This document shows positions 20,965-32,800 of a stretch of 64,000 nucleotides of DNA, piece by piece. Under the pieces are notes generated by a model that was given only the letters and a program-made list of their open reading frames with translations, was not told the DNA's origin and did no database searches. The DNA lies in assembly GCA_026936335.1 (NCBI GenBank), contig JAPMXV010000030.1:372001-436000 (forward strand). Direction: 5' to 3'. A program made the translations under genes and the position numbers. Position 1 is the stretch's first letter, and each line of letters starts with the position of its first letter. This DNA comes from Mantamonas sphyraenae. Taxonomy: Eukaryota; CRuMs; Mantamonadidae.

Positions 20965-22060
20965 TTAGAGAAGGGAGATGTTGGCACCCACCTCCTCCAG
21001 CTTCTTCTTAATCTCCTCAGCCTCCTCCTTGGCCACCTTTTCGCGCAGGACGACGGGTGTGTCGGCGGCACCCTCAACCAGGTTCTTGGCCTCCACCAGC
21101 GTCAGATCCTTCAACACTCCTCGGATCTCACGGATCACCTTGAGCTTGCTCTTGGCATCAAACGATTCCAGCTTGATGTCAAAGTCCGTCTTCTCCTCCA
21201 CCGGCTCGGCTGCTGCTCCGCCGTCTGCCGCGCCTCCGGCTGCTGCTGCCCCACCTGCTGCCATGCCGCCTCCGAAACCACCCATCGGGATGTCCTGCAG
21301 GCCCAGTTTCTCCTGTGCATGTGCGTGTGTGTCAGCGCGAGTGCTTTCCTTCGGCTTCGGCAGGTTCTCGCAACATCGTCCTTTGGGACGCATGCAGCGA
21401 AAAAGCACCGACCCGTCATTGGCCCACACACACTCACCTGAAGAACACTCGTCAGACTGGACATCTCCAGCATATTCAGTTCGCAGATCTGCATGGCCAG
21501 CTCCTCAATCTTGGGATCCACCGGCGCAGAAGCACTCGGCAGCGGCTGTGTGCCAACGGAACGCAAAACCCAATTGTCAGCCTCTCTCTCAGCGCAACTA
21601 CCAAAACCCCTCTCCACAGCCTCACCCCATCGCCCCCACCTGCTCCCACCCACTCCACCCATTGCCCACCACGCCTCCCGACCCTTTCCGGTGTCCCATT
21701 CCCCTTCCCCCTCTCCCCATGTCCTGCACCCGCGTCCCGTAGCCCGCTGCTTCTGCCCGCTGCCGAAATTTGCCCGGACCACTTCCGAGGCTGCCACAGG
21801 CGGCACGGGACGGGTAACGCAGGGAATGAGGGCACCCATGGGTGGCAGGGAGGGTGTACAACCGCCCACACATGTGTGTTTACAATCTCACTCACCTCGG
21901 CATCCTCGTCACGCAGCGGCAAGGCTCCCAGGTGGAGCATGCTACGCTGTGCAACCCCTGCGCCTGCGCTCATGTACAGTCCGCTCCCAGTCGACGATGA
22001 CGACACCCACTGGCCAATGGCCACTCGCGAAGATCGCTGCCCAGCGGCCTTTGCAAACAT
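20965..22060 (-). CDS. MRPL12: Mitochondrial large-subunit ribosomal protein L7/L12
   Basis: Exons 21896-22060, 21438-21545 and 20965-21312 give 206 residues. An N-terminal Ala/Ser/Arg-rich stretch ([13 protein letters not shown]) fits a mitochondrial targeting peptide. A short helical dimerisation region ([20 protein letters not shown]) follows, then an Ala/Gly hinge and the globular C-terminal domain ([28 protein letters not shown]). This stalk protein recruits translation factors to the mitochondrial ribosome. Introns are 125 and 350 bp. Converges on TVP23 across 160 bp that contain a (GT)n tract. Confidence 0.93.
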
Positions 22061-22143
22061 GATTCTGGATTGTGCTGCGGAGGGCGGCGCAGCAGCTGGG
22101 ATTTTCATTCAACCCTTTCCCATCCCACTTCCACCAACCCACA

Positions 22144-25030
22144 TCAGGCATTCAGGATGCGGCTGCGGTGCTCCTCAATGTTCTCGTGGGTGAGCTTGAC
22201 CAGACTGCGTCTGCTGAGCGGCTGCTTGGTAAAGGGACAGTAGGTTTGCAGAGGCAGCATCTGCTTGCGGGCGTGCTTGATCTGCTCTTCAAACAGCGCT
22301 GTCCACGTGTCCTTGCCCAACACATGTCCAAAAGGACTGATCATGGGTTGCACCACCCCTTCCATGGTAATCATGTCCATGAGCTCAGGCACAGGGTTGT
22401 CCCGATCCTCCACCTCCCGTTTGCGTCGTCTCTCCTCCTCCTCCTTCCTCATGGCCTTCTCCCTCGCCGCTGCAAGCTTCTTTTCCTTCTTTGCCTTCCT
22501 TGCCTCTGCCTCTGCACGCCGTTTCTCCTTGCGTCGTGCCTCCGCTGCCGCCCGCTTCTTCATCGCCGCCTCATCACGCTTCTTCTGCTTGGCTGCATCG
22601 GCCTCGTCGCCCATCTTTTGCTTCAGACGTCCGCCCTGGAACAGAAGCTCCCCCTTGGCCGACAGCGAGTAGTTGGGATCCACAATGACTCCCTGTTTCA
22701 CCAGACGCCTGTACTGGCTCGCACACTGGTACCCCACACGACCGGGGATGTGTCGACTGATAAGCCCCCATTGGTATCGTCCCGAATGAGGGTCCACGTA
22801 CAGCGGTGCATACCGGCACAGCAGATTGCTCTCATCCGCCTCCCACATCCCTCGCCGCTGCTTCTCCCCTTCGTCCAGCAGACGGTAGTAGTACCGATTT
22901 GGGTTCGATTGCTTTGCCTTCAGTGCCTCTGTGATGTGTGCCGGCTGCTCTCCCTCGACGTTCATCTCCTTCACCATCAGCGGATTCGTTCCTGGGATGA
23001 AATCAGGTGGGGTTTCCTCCGCATTCGTCGTCTTGCCACCCTCCGAGGATCCCTCGCTTCCACTCATTCTCTGTGTCTGTGTCTGTGTCTGATTCTGTGT
23101 CTGTGCCGCTGTTCCTGTCCTCGTCGACGTCGTTTCATCCACCACCAGGGCGCTCGAGTTGGCACTTGTCGTCGTCCCCACTTCCGCAATTCGCTTGCCC
23201 TCCCGCTTTCCTCCACCACCGCCGCCGCTGTTCTTCTTTCTCTTTCGCTTCCTCTCCAACTCCTTCTTCTTGCGCTCCTTCTCTGCACGTCGTCGCTCCT
23301 GCGCCGCGTCGTCGTACTCGAAAAAGTCGTCCAGCTCAAACTCACACTCGGGTCCTCGCCCCGCTGGTTCGCCCACACCGTCCATCACATCCGACACCAA
23401 CAGATGCACAGCGTCGATTTCGTTGTCGTTGCAGATGGCCAATGCATGCTCCGCTTCCTTTCGAGTCAGATGCGGCATTGCCTCCATCACGTATGCCACA
23501 CGTCGGTCTGCACTCTCCTTCAGATGCTTCTCATACTCCTCACGCACTTTGGCCATCCGTTCCGCAATGATCCGTTGCTGCTCCTCGTCCAGCGTCAAAT
23601 CGTCGTCCTCCTCCACCGTCGCACTGGCTGTGCTCTCCGTACCCGTCGATGATGTCGATGATGTCGAGGACGATGTCATCCCTGACCCCGTGCGTCGTTC
23701 AAACAGATGGCTCACAAACTCCATCGCGTTCATCTGCTCCTCCATCTCCATCAAATCGTCGTCGTCGTCTTCCTCCTCGTCCTCCTCCTCCTGCGTCGTC
23801 GTGTACAGCTCACTCTCCATACTGGCTCCTGCCACAGGACTGCTGCTCCCACTCTCCGCATCTCTGCTTCGTGAACGTGCTTCCCGTGCCATTGCACGCT
23901 GCCGAAGCTCCGCAATCATCTTTTGCCGCTGCTCCGGTGACACAATCTTGATGCGACGCGACGGCGACACAAACACACGCTTCGGCGTCAATGTCTTGTC
24001 TGCTCCCTCGCCATTGCCACCTTGCGACGACGACGACGACGACGACGTTGTTCCGGTCTTGCGTGACGGTGTCAACGGAGGTGTGCGCGGTTCCAAAGCA
24101 ATTGCTGCCTCTGCCGCCGCCGTTGCCATCATTGCCGCCGTGTTGTCCTCCTCCACCACCATCATTTGCCCCACCACCTTGCTCTTCCTGCTCTCCTTCT
24201 TGGCCCCCTTCTGTGCCTTGGCCTTGTTCGTCGTCGTCTTCTTCGTGGGCGTGGCACCCTGCTTCAGTGTCGTCGTGTCGCCTGCCATGGGTTCCATCTC
24301 GCCCTTGCGCACCAGATTGCGGTACATTGAGACACACGTGTATCCCACTCGTCCAGGGATGCCACATGAGAAGTAGCCCCATTGCGTCACCTTGCCCTCC
24401 TTGTTGAGACACGCCTCGTACCGTTTGCGAAACAGTGCCACCTCTTCCTCACTCCACGATCCCTTCTTTGCCTCCTCCTCTGGATCCAAGTGTCGATAGT
24501 AAAACGCGTTGCTTCGCGGTCCAATTGGCACAGGCGCCTTGAGCGACTGCAGGTACGTCAACTTGGCTTCGATCTCCTTGGCTTTCCCCTCCGCCGTCCC
24601 TGGTTCCTTATCCGGACGATACTCAGCTTCCAACCGCGCACGCAGCACATCCACATCCGCCACACTATCGCTGGCCTCGCCCGTTGTTGTCTCTGCCTCC
24701 TGTCTCCTCCTCCACCCGCTGACGTTTCAAAGTCGAAAATCCGCGCCAATTTTTGGCGCGCTTTTCCCCTGCCGCCGCCGTATCCTCTTCGGCACCACTC
24801 TCGTTGTCCAAGGGCATGCCAAACTGCAGCCGAAACGCCATGTCCTGCTTGTCCTGCTCTTTGCGCTTGCTGCGGCCACCCAGCTTCAGCTTGAGCCGCG
24901 TGTGTGTCGGGGCCTTCTGCACAGCAGACCCACGCAGACGGCGCGGACTGGGTGTGTCCTCCACAGGACCCGCCGTCGTTGCCGACGCATCAGTCACATC
25001 GTCGGATGAAGCAAAGTATCGACTCAGCAT
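22144..25030 (-). CDS. Myb/SANT-like (x2), UBA-like, U-box-type domain protein (frame broken)
   Basis: The N-terminal part (from the ATG at 25030, MLSRYFASSDDV) and the main part (down to 22144) are in different frames. Removing one base near 24685-24710, in a GAG/GGA-rich stretch, joins them into about 961 residues. The main frame has no ATG before its first SANT-like domain, so it is not a separate gene. Domains in order: a charged N-terminus; a Myb/SANT-like unit ending IPGRVGYTCVSMYR; an acidic middle; a UBA-like helix bundle (MEAMPHLTRKEAEHALAICN); a second Myb-like unit ending IPGRVGYQCASQYR; a Lys/Glu coiled coil; and a C-terminal U-box-like fold (DMITMEGVVQPMISPFGHV, CPFTKQPLSRRSLV). 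A U-box suggests ubiquitin ligase activity, and the SANT units DNA or histone binding. I know no named orthologue. Confidence 0.72.
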
Positions 25031-25115
25031 TTTGGTGGATGTGTGTGGGATTGGCTGCGGTGGGGCTGTGTTGCCCGCGCGCTTTTCCCGCCAAACATTG
25101 TCACCACGTGCGCAC

Positions 25116-27166
25116 ATGTTTGGTGTCATTGAAGGCTTCTACGGCCGTCCATGGACGCGTGAACAACGAAGACACCTGACCACGTCGTTGATGCTTCGGC
25201 ATCTCTCAACACATACGTGTATGGCAACAAGGACGACGAGAAGCTGCGCACACAGTGGCGAGAGCGTCTGGACGAGGAGGAGTTGGCCCAGGTGTGCAGC
25301 CTGGTGGACGAATGCACTGCCAACGGTGTTGCGTTTGTGTTTTCCCTCTCGCCAGGTCTGGATGTGGACTTTGCACGGTTGGAGGAGGAGGTCCAGGCGG
25401 CGGTGGACAAGGTGGCACCCCTGGTGGACCATGGCGTGCACACACTGGCCGTGTTCTGGGATGACATTGAAGAAAACGTGGACGCAGAGGCACAGGTGGC
25501 GTTCACGAATGCCCTGCTGCAGGCGTATCCGTCCTGCACGTGGTTGTTTTGTCCAACCGAGTACTGCGAGGAAAGGGCAGCAGACGGAGACGTGTGTGCC
25601 AGTGCCTACCTCACCACTTTGGGCGACAAGTTGCACCCAAGTGTCCATGTCATGTGGACAGGACCCAGTGTGATCTCGGCCGGCATCACAGTGGCCCATT
25701 TGAAGCGCATCAACGGCGTGTTGCAGCGCAAGGTACTGCTGTGGGACAACCTGTTTGCCAACGACTACGACGTGTATCGACAGTACATGGGAGCATACTG
25801 CATGCGACGTGGGTGCATTTTGGACCACGTGGCAGGCATCCTCGTCAATCCCAACTGCGAGTACGCAGCCAACCACGTGGTGGTCCACTCTCTGGGCTCC
25901 TTTGTGGCCCAAGGTGACACATACACACCCGCCATGGCCTTGGACGCTGCATTGGACCATTGGCATGCCGATCTGGACGAGGCCATCTCCATGGAACACC
26001 TGCGCATGCTTGTGTCGCTGTTCAGCAACCCGTTCACCCTGGGAACCTGGGCTCAGAGCTGGGTACATCTGGCACAGCACGTCTTTGGCACCTACGATGA
26101 AGACAGCAGTGATCACGATCAGGGATGGCAAGCAGATGCACAGCAACTGATCCAGGCTTGCAACGATGTCATTGGTCTGTTTGATGCTCTGACAGAGGCA
26201 AGTGGAGCACGTGCACGTGATCTGGTGTATGCCGTGTATCCTCGTGTGTGGTCAGTCAAGGAGGAGGCTCTGTTGCTGCGTTCACACACCCAATGGCTGT
26301 GCAACGGCGCGTCGGGCAAGCACCGATCCTTTGACCACCAGCCTTCCCTGTACCGTGGTGGCATCATTCGTGACCTGCAGGCATTGTTGGACATGGATGC
26401 ATCCGGTGCCTTTGCTGCCTCGTCCATGTGTCGTCGCAGGGCAGAGGGGGCACCACAAGGGAGTGCGTTCACCGTGCGTGCCGCAGATCCCCAGCAGGAC
26501 CATGAGGGCATGTATCGCGTGTGTCTTCTCACAGGAGACGCCGGGGACGATGGATCGCATCTGTTTGCAGACGATCCCATGGTGTTGGGGCACAGGTACG
26601 TGGGCCCCTACCTGCACCTGGAAACACCGTTTTCCCTGGCACTGGAAGACAGCCAGGGGGTGTGCGGGTACTGTTTGGCCACTCCAGACTCCACTGCGTT
26701 CTATGCACGCTACCGCAACGAGTGGTTGCCCGACCTGCGTTCCAAGTATGCGTTCACCGAGTCACCCTCCACCCCGTCGCAACGCGTGGCCAATCTCTTC
26801 CACGAGATGGAACAGTACGACGAGAGTCTGCTGGCTGAGTTTCCTGCCCATCTTCACATCGACTTGCTGCCACGTGCTCAGGGCAAGGGCAACGGACGAC
26901 GTCTGATCGAACAGCAGCTGGCACACCTTTGCGCTGCAGGCTGTCCAGGGGTGCACCTGGAGATGGCAGCATCCAACACACGTGCACTGGCCTTCTACCA
27001 ACGCCTGGGCTTCTTTGTGGTGAGTCGGGATGATGAGGACATCATCATGGCGCAATACTTGCAACCCATGGACAACGACACGGGATTGACAACAACACCA
27101 CCGCCACCACCACCAGCAGCAGCCGTGACGGGACTGCCATGCAACCAGACGAGGGAGCTGTGGTGA
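25116..27166 (+). CDS. OGA: Protein O-GlcNAcase with GNAT-like C-terminal domain (frame broken)
   Basis: From the ATG at 25116 the protein begins with the GH84 start GVIEGFYGRPWTREQ. The frame then shifts at about 25200-25206, in a CTCTC run. Removing two bases joins RRHL to NTYVYGNKDDEK and gives about 682 residues. The catalytic Asp pair is in FWDDIEENV. Substrate-pocket blocks CPTEYC, WTGPSVIS, LLWDNLFANDYD and LVNPNCEYAAN are intact. A C-terminal GNAT domain has an apparently complete acetyl-CoA motif, QGKGNGRR, which the human protein lacks. OGA removes O-GlcNAc from Ser/Thr of nuclear and cytosolic proteins. The start codon is 85 bp from the divergent U-box gene, with a TTTCCCGCC element between. 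The 3' end overlaps the next gene by 28 bp. Confidence 0.87.
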
Positions 27167-28891
27167 GTGTGGACGAAGACACGCTGCCAGTGACGGAACG
27201 ACGCAATCCGCTGAGCGAGAGGCTGAGCAGCAGCACAAGCCAGGAGATCGTGCGGATCCTGCGCAGCACAGACGCACAGATGTTTGGAGGGTATGGAGGG
27301 TACGCTGGGTTGATGGATGATGTGCAGGTGGAGGCATTGGAACGGGTGGGGGCAGCCATAGGTGAACTTGTGGATGGGGGACGTAGCGATGTGCGTGTTG
27401 TGTTTGCCGGGTGTGGCACAAGTGGACGCATGGCATACTACTGCGCACGTGAGGCCAACAGAGCCCTTGTGGGCCAGGGGCAACCCCCTGTGTTTCGCTA
27501 TGTCCATGCGGGCGGTGACAGAGCGCTGTTCCTGAGCGACGAGCTTCCGGAAGACGATGCACTGACAGCACAGAACGAGTTGGAGGAGGTGGTGGCAGAC
27601 ATGAGCCAGTATGTGTATGTGGGCATCTCGTGTGGGTTGAGTGCCCCCTACGTGTGTGGACAATTGGAAGCAAGCCTGGATGACACCCGTTGTCTGGTGG
27701 CAGCTGCCCTGGGGTTCAACCCGGCAGACAAGGCAAGGGACAGTGTCGTCCAACATGACTTCCAGGTCACCTTCCGTCAAACGGTCCTGAGACTGACGCA
27801 ACACCCACGTGGGGTGCTGCTCAACCCGGTGATCGGTCCCGAACCTGTGGCTGGATCCACACGCATGAAGGGGGGCAGTGCCACCCTGTGCATGTTGCAA
27901 AGCATGGTTCAGACGGCGTTGCACGCTTCTCCCTCTGTCCTCGACTCGTTGGAACACTTGCAACGCGTGTGCGGACGAGCCTATGCGCATGGCTCCGTGG
28001 AGGCTGTGGCTGTGCTCATGGATGCCTGTGCTGCCACCTATGCCCGTGATGGCAATGTGTACTACGCCGGTGTGGGCGATGCTGCCGTTCTGGCTGCCAT
28101 CGATGCAAGCGAAATGCCCGACACCTATGGATTGCCCTTTGAACAAACACGGGCGTTTGTCCATGGAGGCTGGGCCACAGTGGCCAATCAGAACGTGCAA
28201 CAGCGTGCCCTCTTTGCAAAGGATGTCCTTACTCGCATCGACCTCGATGACATGGCCAACGATGTCCAGCTCCAATCGCACGACACCGTCCTCATCGTCC
28301 TCATGGTCCAGGAGCTAGCACACCTTCCAGCTGACTCGGTCGACACTCTCAATGCCCTTGCAGCTCGTTGTCGTCAGGTCGATGGTGTCGCTGTCCACAT
28401 CCTTGCTGTTCAGGAACAGGGAAAGGCCTCGCTTTCCGAGATGGGTCTGGACATGGATCTGGTGCACTCGTGTGCGCTGTTGACAGTGCCTGCATGCACC
28501 TCTGCCATCAACACAGCCTCTCTGGCCTTCAAGGTGGCTCTCAACGCCGTGTCCACGGGTGCCCAGGTCCAGCAGGGGGTCGTTTACCGCAATGTCATGG
28601 TCAACGTGGGCCTAAACAACAACAAACTGTACTGGCGAGCTGTGCGCGTGGTGGCCAGCACCTGTGATGTCTCTGTGCACGAGGCGGAAGACCACGTCCT
28701 CGCCGTCATCTTTGGCAGCGCAGACGCGTCGACCGATCCACCTCTGTGCTCCAGCGCATCGACTAGCCACAGCAGTGGACAAGGTTGTCCCATGTGCCAT
28801 CATGCTGGCGACCGGAAGAGCTCAATCGGTAGCACAGGCGCGCGAGCTCCTCACGCAAGGAGTGGCGGCAATTGTAGACAAGAAATTTTGA
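27139..28891 (+). CDS. Glucokinase-regulatory-protein/MurQ-like double SIS protein (frame broken near end)
   Basis: A single exon with an N-terminal NPLSERL block, a first SIS domain (FAGCGTSGRMAYY, GISCGLSAPYVCGQLE), the family block GPEPVAGSTRMKGGSA and a second SIS domain. The length (about 583 residues) and two SIS domains match eukaryotic GKRP rather than the shorter bacterial MurNAc-6-phosphate etherase MurQ. After about 28725 the conserved C-terminal helix (TAVDKVVPCAIMLATGR, ending VDKKF) is found one base over, so one extra base probably lies in 28725-28775. GKRP binds fructose phosphates and inhibits glucokinase; the role in protists is unknown. Its ATG lies inside the OGA coding region. 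The next ATG would remove the conserved N-terminus, so the overlap is probably real. Confidence 0.85.
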
Positions 28892-29102
28892 TTGACACAG
28901 AAATTTATGTTTGGGACCAACCATACAAATTCACACATGAATCAAAATTCCTGTTGCAGGTAGGAGTGCCCTTCTGGAAAGCATTTCATTCTAGACTCTG
29001 CTTTCCTGTAACACAGCGCAGGAGACCGAAACCAGGGCCAACTCTATGCAAAGCGTGGAAATATGCGGGAGGTGAAGCTGCGCCAGTGGACCCACGAGAA
29101 GA

Positions 29103-29786
29103 ATGTCCAAGTCCGCTTCCTTCGTTGAACGCTGCCGCAACATTGTGTGCGTGGGCCGCAACTACGCAGCCCATGCCAAGGAGATGGGTGCAGAGGCATC
29201 CACGACAGCGCCCATGCTGTTCCTGAAGCCTACGAGTGCCATTGTGGAGGAGGGGATGAGCATCGTCGTACCCAAGGGCTCAACCAGCATCCACCACGAG
29301 GTTGAGCTCGGCGTAGTGATTGGCAAGCGTGTGAGCAAGGCAGGCAGTGTTCAAGAGGCGCTGGAGGCAGTAGATGGCTACGTACTGTGTCTGGACATGA
29401 CCGAGAGGGAGATTCAGAGCGAGGCGAAGAAGAAGGGCCACCCGTGGACAGTGGCCAAGGGATTTGACACGTTTCTGCCCGTGGGATCGTTCATTCCTGC
29501 AAGCAAAGTGACGGATCCTCAGGCGCTGACGCTGTGGTGTGCTGTGGATGGCGAGGAGAAGCAGCGTGGGAGCACGAGCGACATGATCTTCACTGTGGGA
29601 GAGCTGGTGAAGTACATCAGCTCCATCATGACTCTGAACGACGGTGACCTGATCTGCACAGGAACCCCCGAGGGAGTGGGACCGGTGACGCCTGGTCAAA
29701 CCATCACAGCTGGTCTGGAGGACGGGGAGGAGCAGTTGGCGTCCTTTGAGTTCAACGTGGTTGCCCACATTGACGAGGAAGAGTGA
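29103..29786 (+). CDS. FAHD1: FAHD1-like acylpyruvase/oxaloacetate decarboxylase
   Basis: A single exon of 227 residues, the family's normal size. The fumarylacetoacetate hydrolase fold shows CVGRNYAAHAKEMGAE near the start, the metal-binding HHEVELGVVIGK, and the C-terminal NDGDLICTGTPEGVGPV. Family members cleave acylpyruvates and decarboxylate oxaloacetate with Mg2+ in mitochondria. A targeting peptide is not obvious. The 211 bp before the start are AT-richer than the rest and hold no gene I can see. Confidence 0.92.
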   Translation: MSKSASFVERCRNIVCVGRNYAAHAKEMGAEASTTAPMLFLKPTSAIVEEGMSIVVPKGSTSIHHEVELGVVIGKRVSKAGSVQEALEAVDGYVLCLDMTEREIQSEAKKKGHPWTVAKGFDTFLPVGSFIPASKVTDPQALTLWCAVDGEEKQRGSTSDMIFTVGELVKYISSIMTLNDGDLICTGTPEGVGPVTPGQTITAGLEDGEEQLASFEFNVVAHIDEEE

Positions 29787-29804
29787 CCATGGATGACCAT
29801 CCAT

Positions 29805-29866
29805 GGATGATGATGATGATGGTGATGATGATGATGATGGTGATGATGGATTGGCTGATGATGACG
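29805..29866. repeat. Imperfect (GAT/GATG)n tract upstream of the phosphatase fusion
   Basis: Repeated ATG/GAT units lie between the FAHD1 stop and the ATG at 29874. Several ATGs fall in what should be the 5' UTR, so upstream open frames could affect translation of the fusion gene. Confidence 0.75.
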
Positions 29867-29873
29867 AGGAACA

Positions 29874-32800
29874 ATGAATGGTGCGCCAGGGCAGCCACAC
29901 GAAGAAACACCGGAAAAGATGTTGGTAACCATCCATGCATTCCACTTGGGACGTCTCATCGATGTCAACGTGCAGATGGATGACCCTGTGTCTGTTCTGA
30001 TGGATCTCATCTATGAGAGTGAAGGCATCCCGCCCAACAAGCAACGCCTGTACTTCCAGGGTGCTCCCCTCGACGCCCAGGAGATCCTCGCCAACTACTC
30101 CTTTGACGAGGAGATCAACGATGCCAGCAACAACAACGAAGTCCTGTTGCTTGTCCACCCTGTGGGACGTCTCAACCATGACCTGGCCTTTGACGATCTC
30201 GACGGCATGCCTGTGCCCAACCACAAAGGTGAATTCCGCCCCACGCCCCCAAGTCCCGTCTGTGCGACTTCCGTCCACCGCTTTGTCCCAGGCACGGAGG
30301 GCATGGAAGCCTGTGCCCCACGTGCCATGGACACCATCCCATGCCCTCTGTTTGGTCCCCTTGTGTTGTGCATGAGACTCACCCCTTTGGGTTGTGTGCA
30401 GTGATTTTCGACCATTTTCAGAAGGAGGGCTCGTTGGAGCCGTCGGATGTAGCCGCCATTGTCAAGCAGGCAGCGCAGCTGTTTTCTCAGGAACCCAATG
30501 TGTTGGAGCTGGATGGACGCAACATTACGAGTAGGTTCAGGGAGGCGAGTGTGGCTTGGTATGGTGCAGGGGGTTGTGTGGAACCGAGTGCATTTCCCAA
30601 GGAAACCAGACGGACACAAACACACACATCAGCACGCTTACGTTTTCTTTGAAACTGACACCCTGCGTTCACCCACCCACCACCCCCCCCTGGCACCACC
30701 CTCGTTCCCGACTGTGTGGTTTCCCCCTGTGCAGTTGTGGGTGATCTGCATGGGCAGTTCTACGACGTGTACAACGTGTTGCGCGAAGGTGGGGATCCGG
30801 CCGAGACGACGTATCTGTTCCTTGGCGACTATGTGGACCGTGGTCGCTTTGGTGTGGAAACCCTGTTGTATCTGTATTGTCTCAAGATCAACTTCCCGGA
30901 CAGCTTCTTCATGCTGCGTGGCAACCATGAAACAAAGCAGATGACCCCGTCGTACGGCTTCCGCGACGAGTGTGTCAACAAGTACGGCAAGAATGCCTTC
31001 AAGCTGTTTACAGCCTCGTTCAACGCCCTGCCTCTGGCAGCACTGGTGGACACCACGGCAGGCACCCTGTTCTGTCTGCATGGTGGTCTTGGCCCAGATC
31101 TGTACTCGGTGGAGCAGCTGGCCCAGGTCAAGCGATTCCGTGAGCCTCCCAGCTCGGGTCCCTGCATGCAAATGATGTGGTGTGACCCATCCAAGGATGC
31201 AGAGATGACCCCAAACAGCCAGGAGACTGCCATGGTCAAGGAGTACGATCTGTCCACCGTCTATTCGCGCAGTGAGGATCGCAGCGAGAGCATGGATGGG
31301 TCCACTGTGAGCGAGGAACGTTCGTACGACGCCTCTCTCTTTGAGCTGGACTACAACCGTGGGGAGGGAGTGTACTACTTTTCGCGCGAGGCAGCCAGTG
31401 CGTTCTGCCACAACAATGGCCTGTTGGCCGTGGTGCGTGCGCATGAGGTCATGGAGCAGGGTTTCTTTGCACATGGCATGGATCCGGAAACCAACTTCCC
31501 CGTCTGCTTCACCATCTTCTCGGCACCCAACTACACGGACTTTTACAAGAACGAGGGTGCCATCATGCGCATTGACGGCGACCGCCTGAGCATCAAGACG
31601 TACCTGTGGAACCCACACCCTGTGTACGAGGAGCCCAACACCAAGATGTATGCCAACGAAGACTTTCAAATGTTCCTGTACTGGTTCAAGCCAAACCTGC
31701 GCATGCACCTGATGAACGACAAGCTGGTGCGCAAGTACCAGAGTCTCATGCTGCAACAGCACGTCTTTGTGGGCTTCCGTTTGGACCTGGTGCCGGTGAG
31801 CAAGCTGCCCAACCTGACCACCCACGTGGAGTCGTACGAACTGGGCTGGCGTGACGGAGCCGAGGTGGTGCTGGGACGTGCCCTGTTCAAGAAGGCCAAG
31901 CGCTATCTGCCATACAAGCAGATCAGCAGTGCCCACTGTGTGTTTACCTGCCAGCTGGGCGAGAGTGGAGAGCGTGAGGTGTGGGTGCGGGACACCAGCA
32001 CCAACGGCACCCTGGTCAACCGCGAATCATTGGGCAAGGGCAACAGCACACGTCTCTACGACGGCGATGTGGTGTGTCTCTTGTGGGACGACGAAACATT
32101 CACGCCACTGGTCAACTACCGGTTTAAGGATCTGACACACCCGCAGGCTAGGTCGCGTGCAGAGGCGGAACAGTCTGTGCCAGAGAGCGCGGGAGTGGAT
32201 CTGAAGAAGGTCAGCAAGAAGCGCGAGAAGCGACACGAGGCCAAGGAGAGTGAATTGATGAGTGTGGGTGGGGAGGAGGCGGAGGAGGAGGAGGACCAAT
32301 CGATGATGGCAGACGAGGACAAGGGCCTGGGTGGGTTTGCAGACGCTCGCAACCGTGCACGATCGTTTGTGCTGGACGAGACGCTGTTTCGTAGTTTGGA
32401 GGGCCAGCAATGCCAAGGCAACGAGGCATTCGAGGCACTGCGCAACGGGGAGATGACAGTGGACGAAATGCTGGAGGCGGTGGCGCAGGGAAGGGTGAGC
32501 GAGGAGGAATACCAGCGCAGCACATGCCGAAACGCACACCTGTACGGAAGCGACTACTATGTGGATTCCACGGCGCTGATGGCCTTTGAAGACGACGACA
32601 CGGCATTCCGCAGTGGTGATCGAGGCATGGAAGGGGATGAAGATGACGAAGACAGCGACGAAGACGACGAGGACATGGATCCCACGCTGAAGGCAGCCAT
32701 GGTGAGGTCATCGGCACCGTCACTGCGTATGGATGCAGAGGGCACAGGAGCAGGGAGCAGCAGCAGCAGCAGCAGCAGCACCTGGGAAGAGGGAGAGGAT

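Noticed and set aside
22144-24663. Separate gene starting at a GTG at 24663
   Set aside because: A GTG start is implausible in a nuclear gene and the only ATGs are inside the first SANT-like domain; joined instead with the upstream frame.
27139-28891. Recent bacterial gene transfer or contamination because of MurQ similarity and lack of introns
   Set aside because: Two SIS domains and the length match eukaryotic GKRP, base composition equals that of neighbours, and many flanking genes are also intronless.
28892-29226. Extension of the GKRP-like frame through to 29226
   Set aside because: The unshifted frame yields unrelated sequence, while the conserved C-terminal helix lies in the neighbouring frame and stops at 28891.
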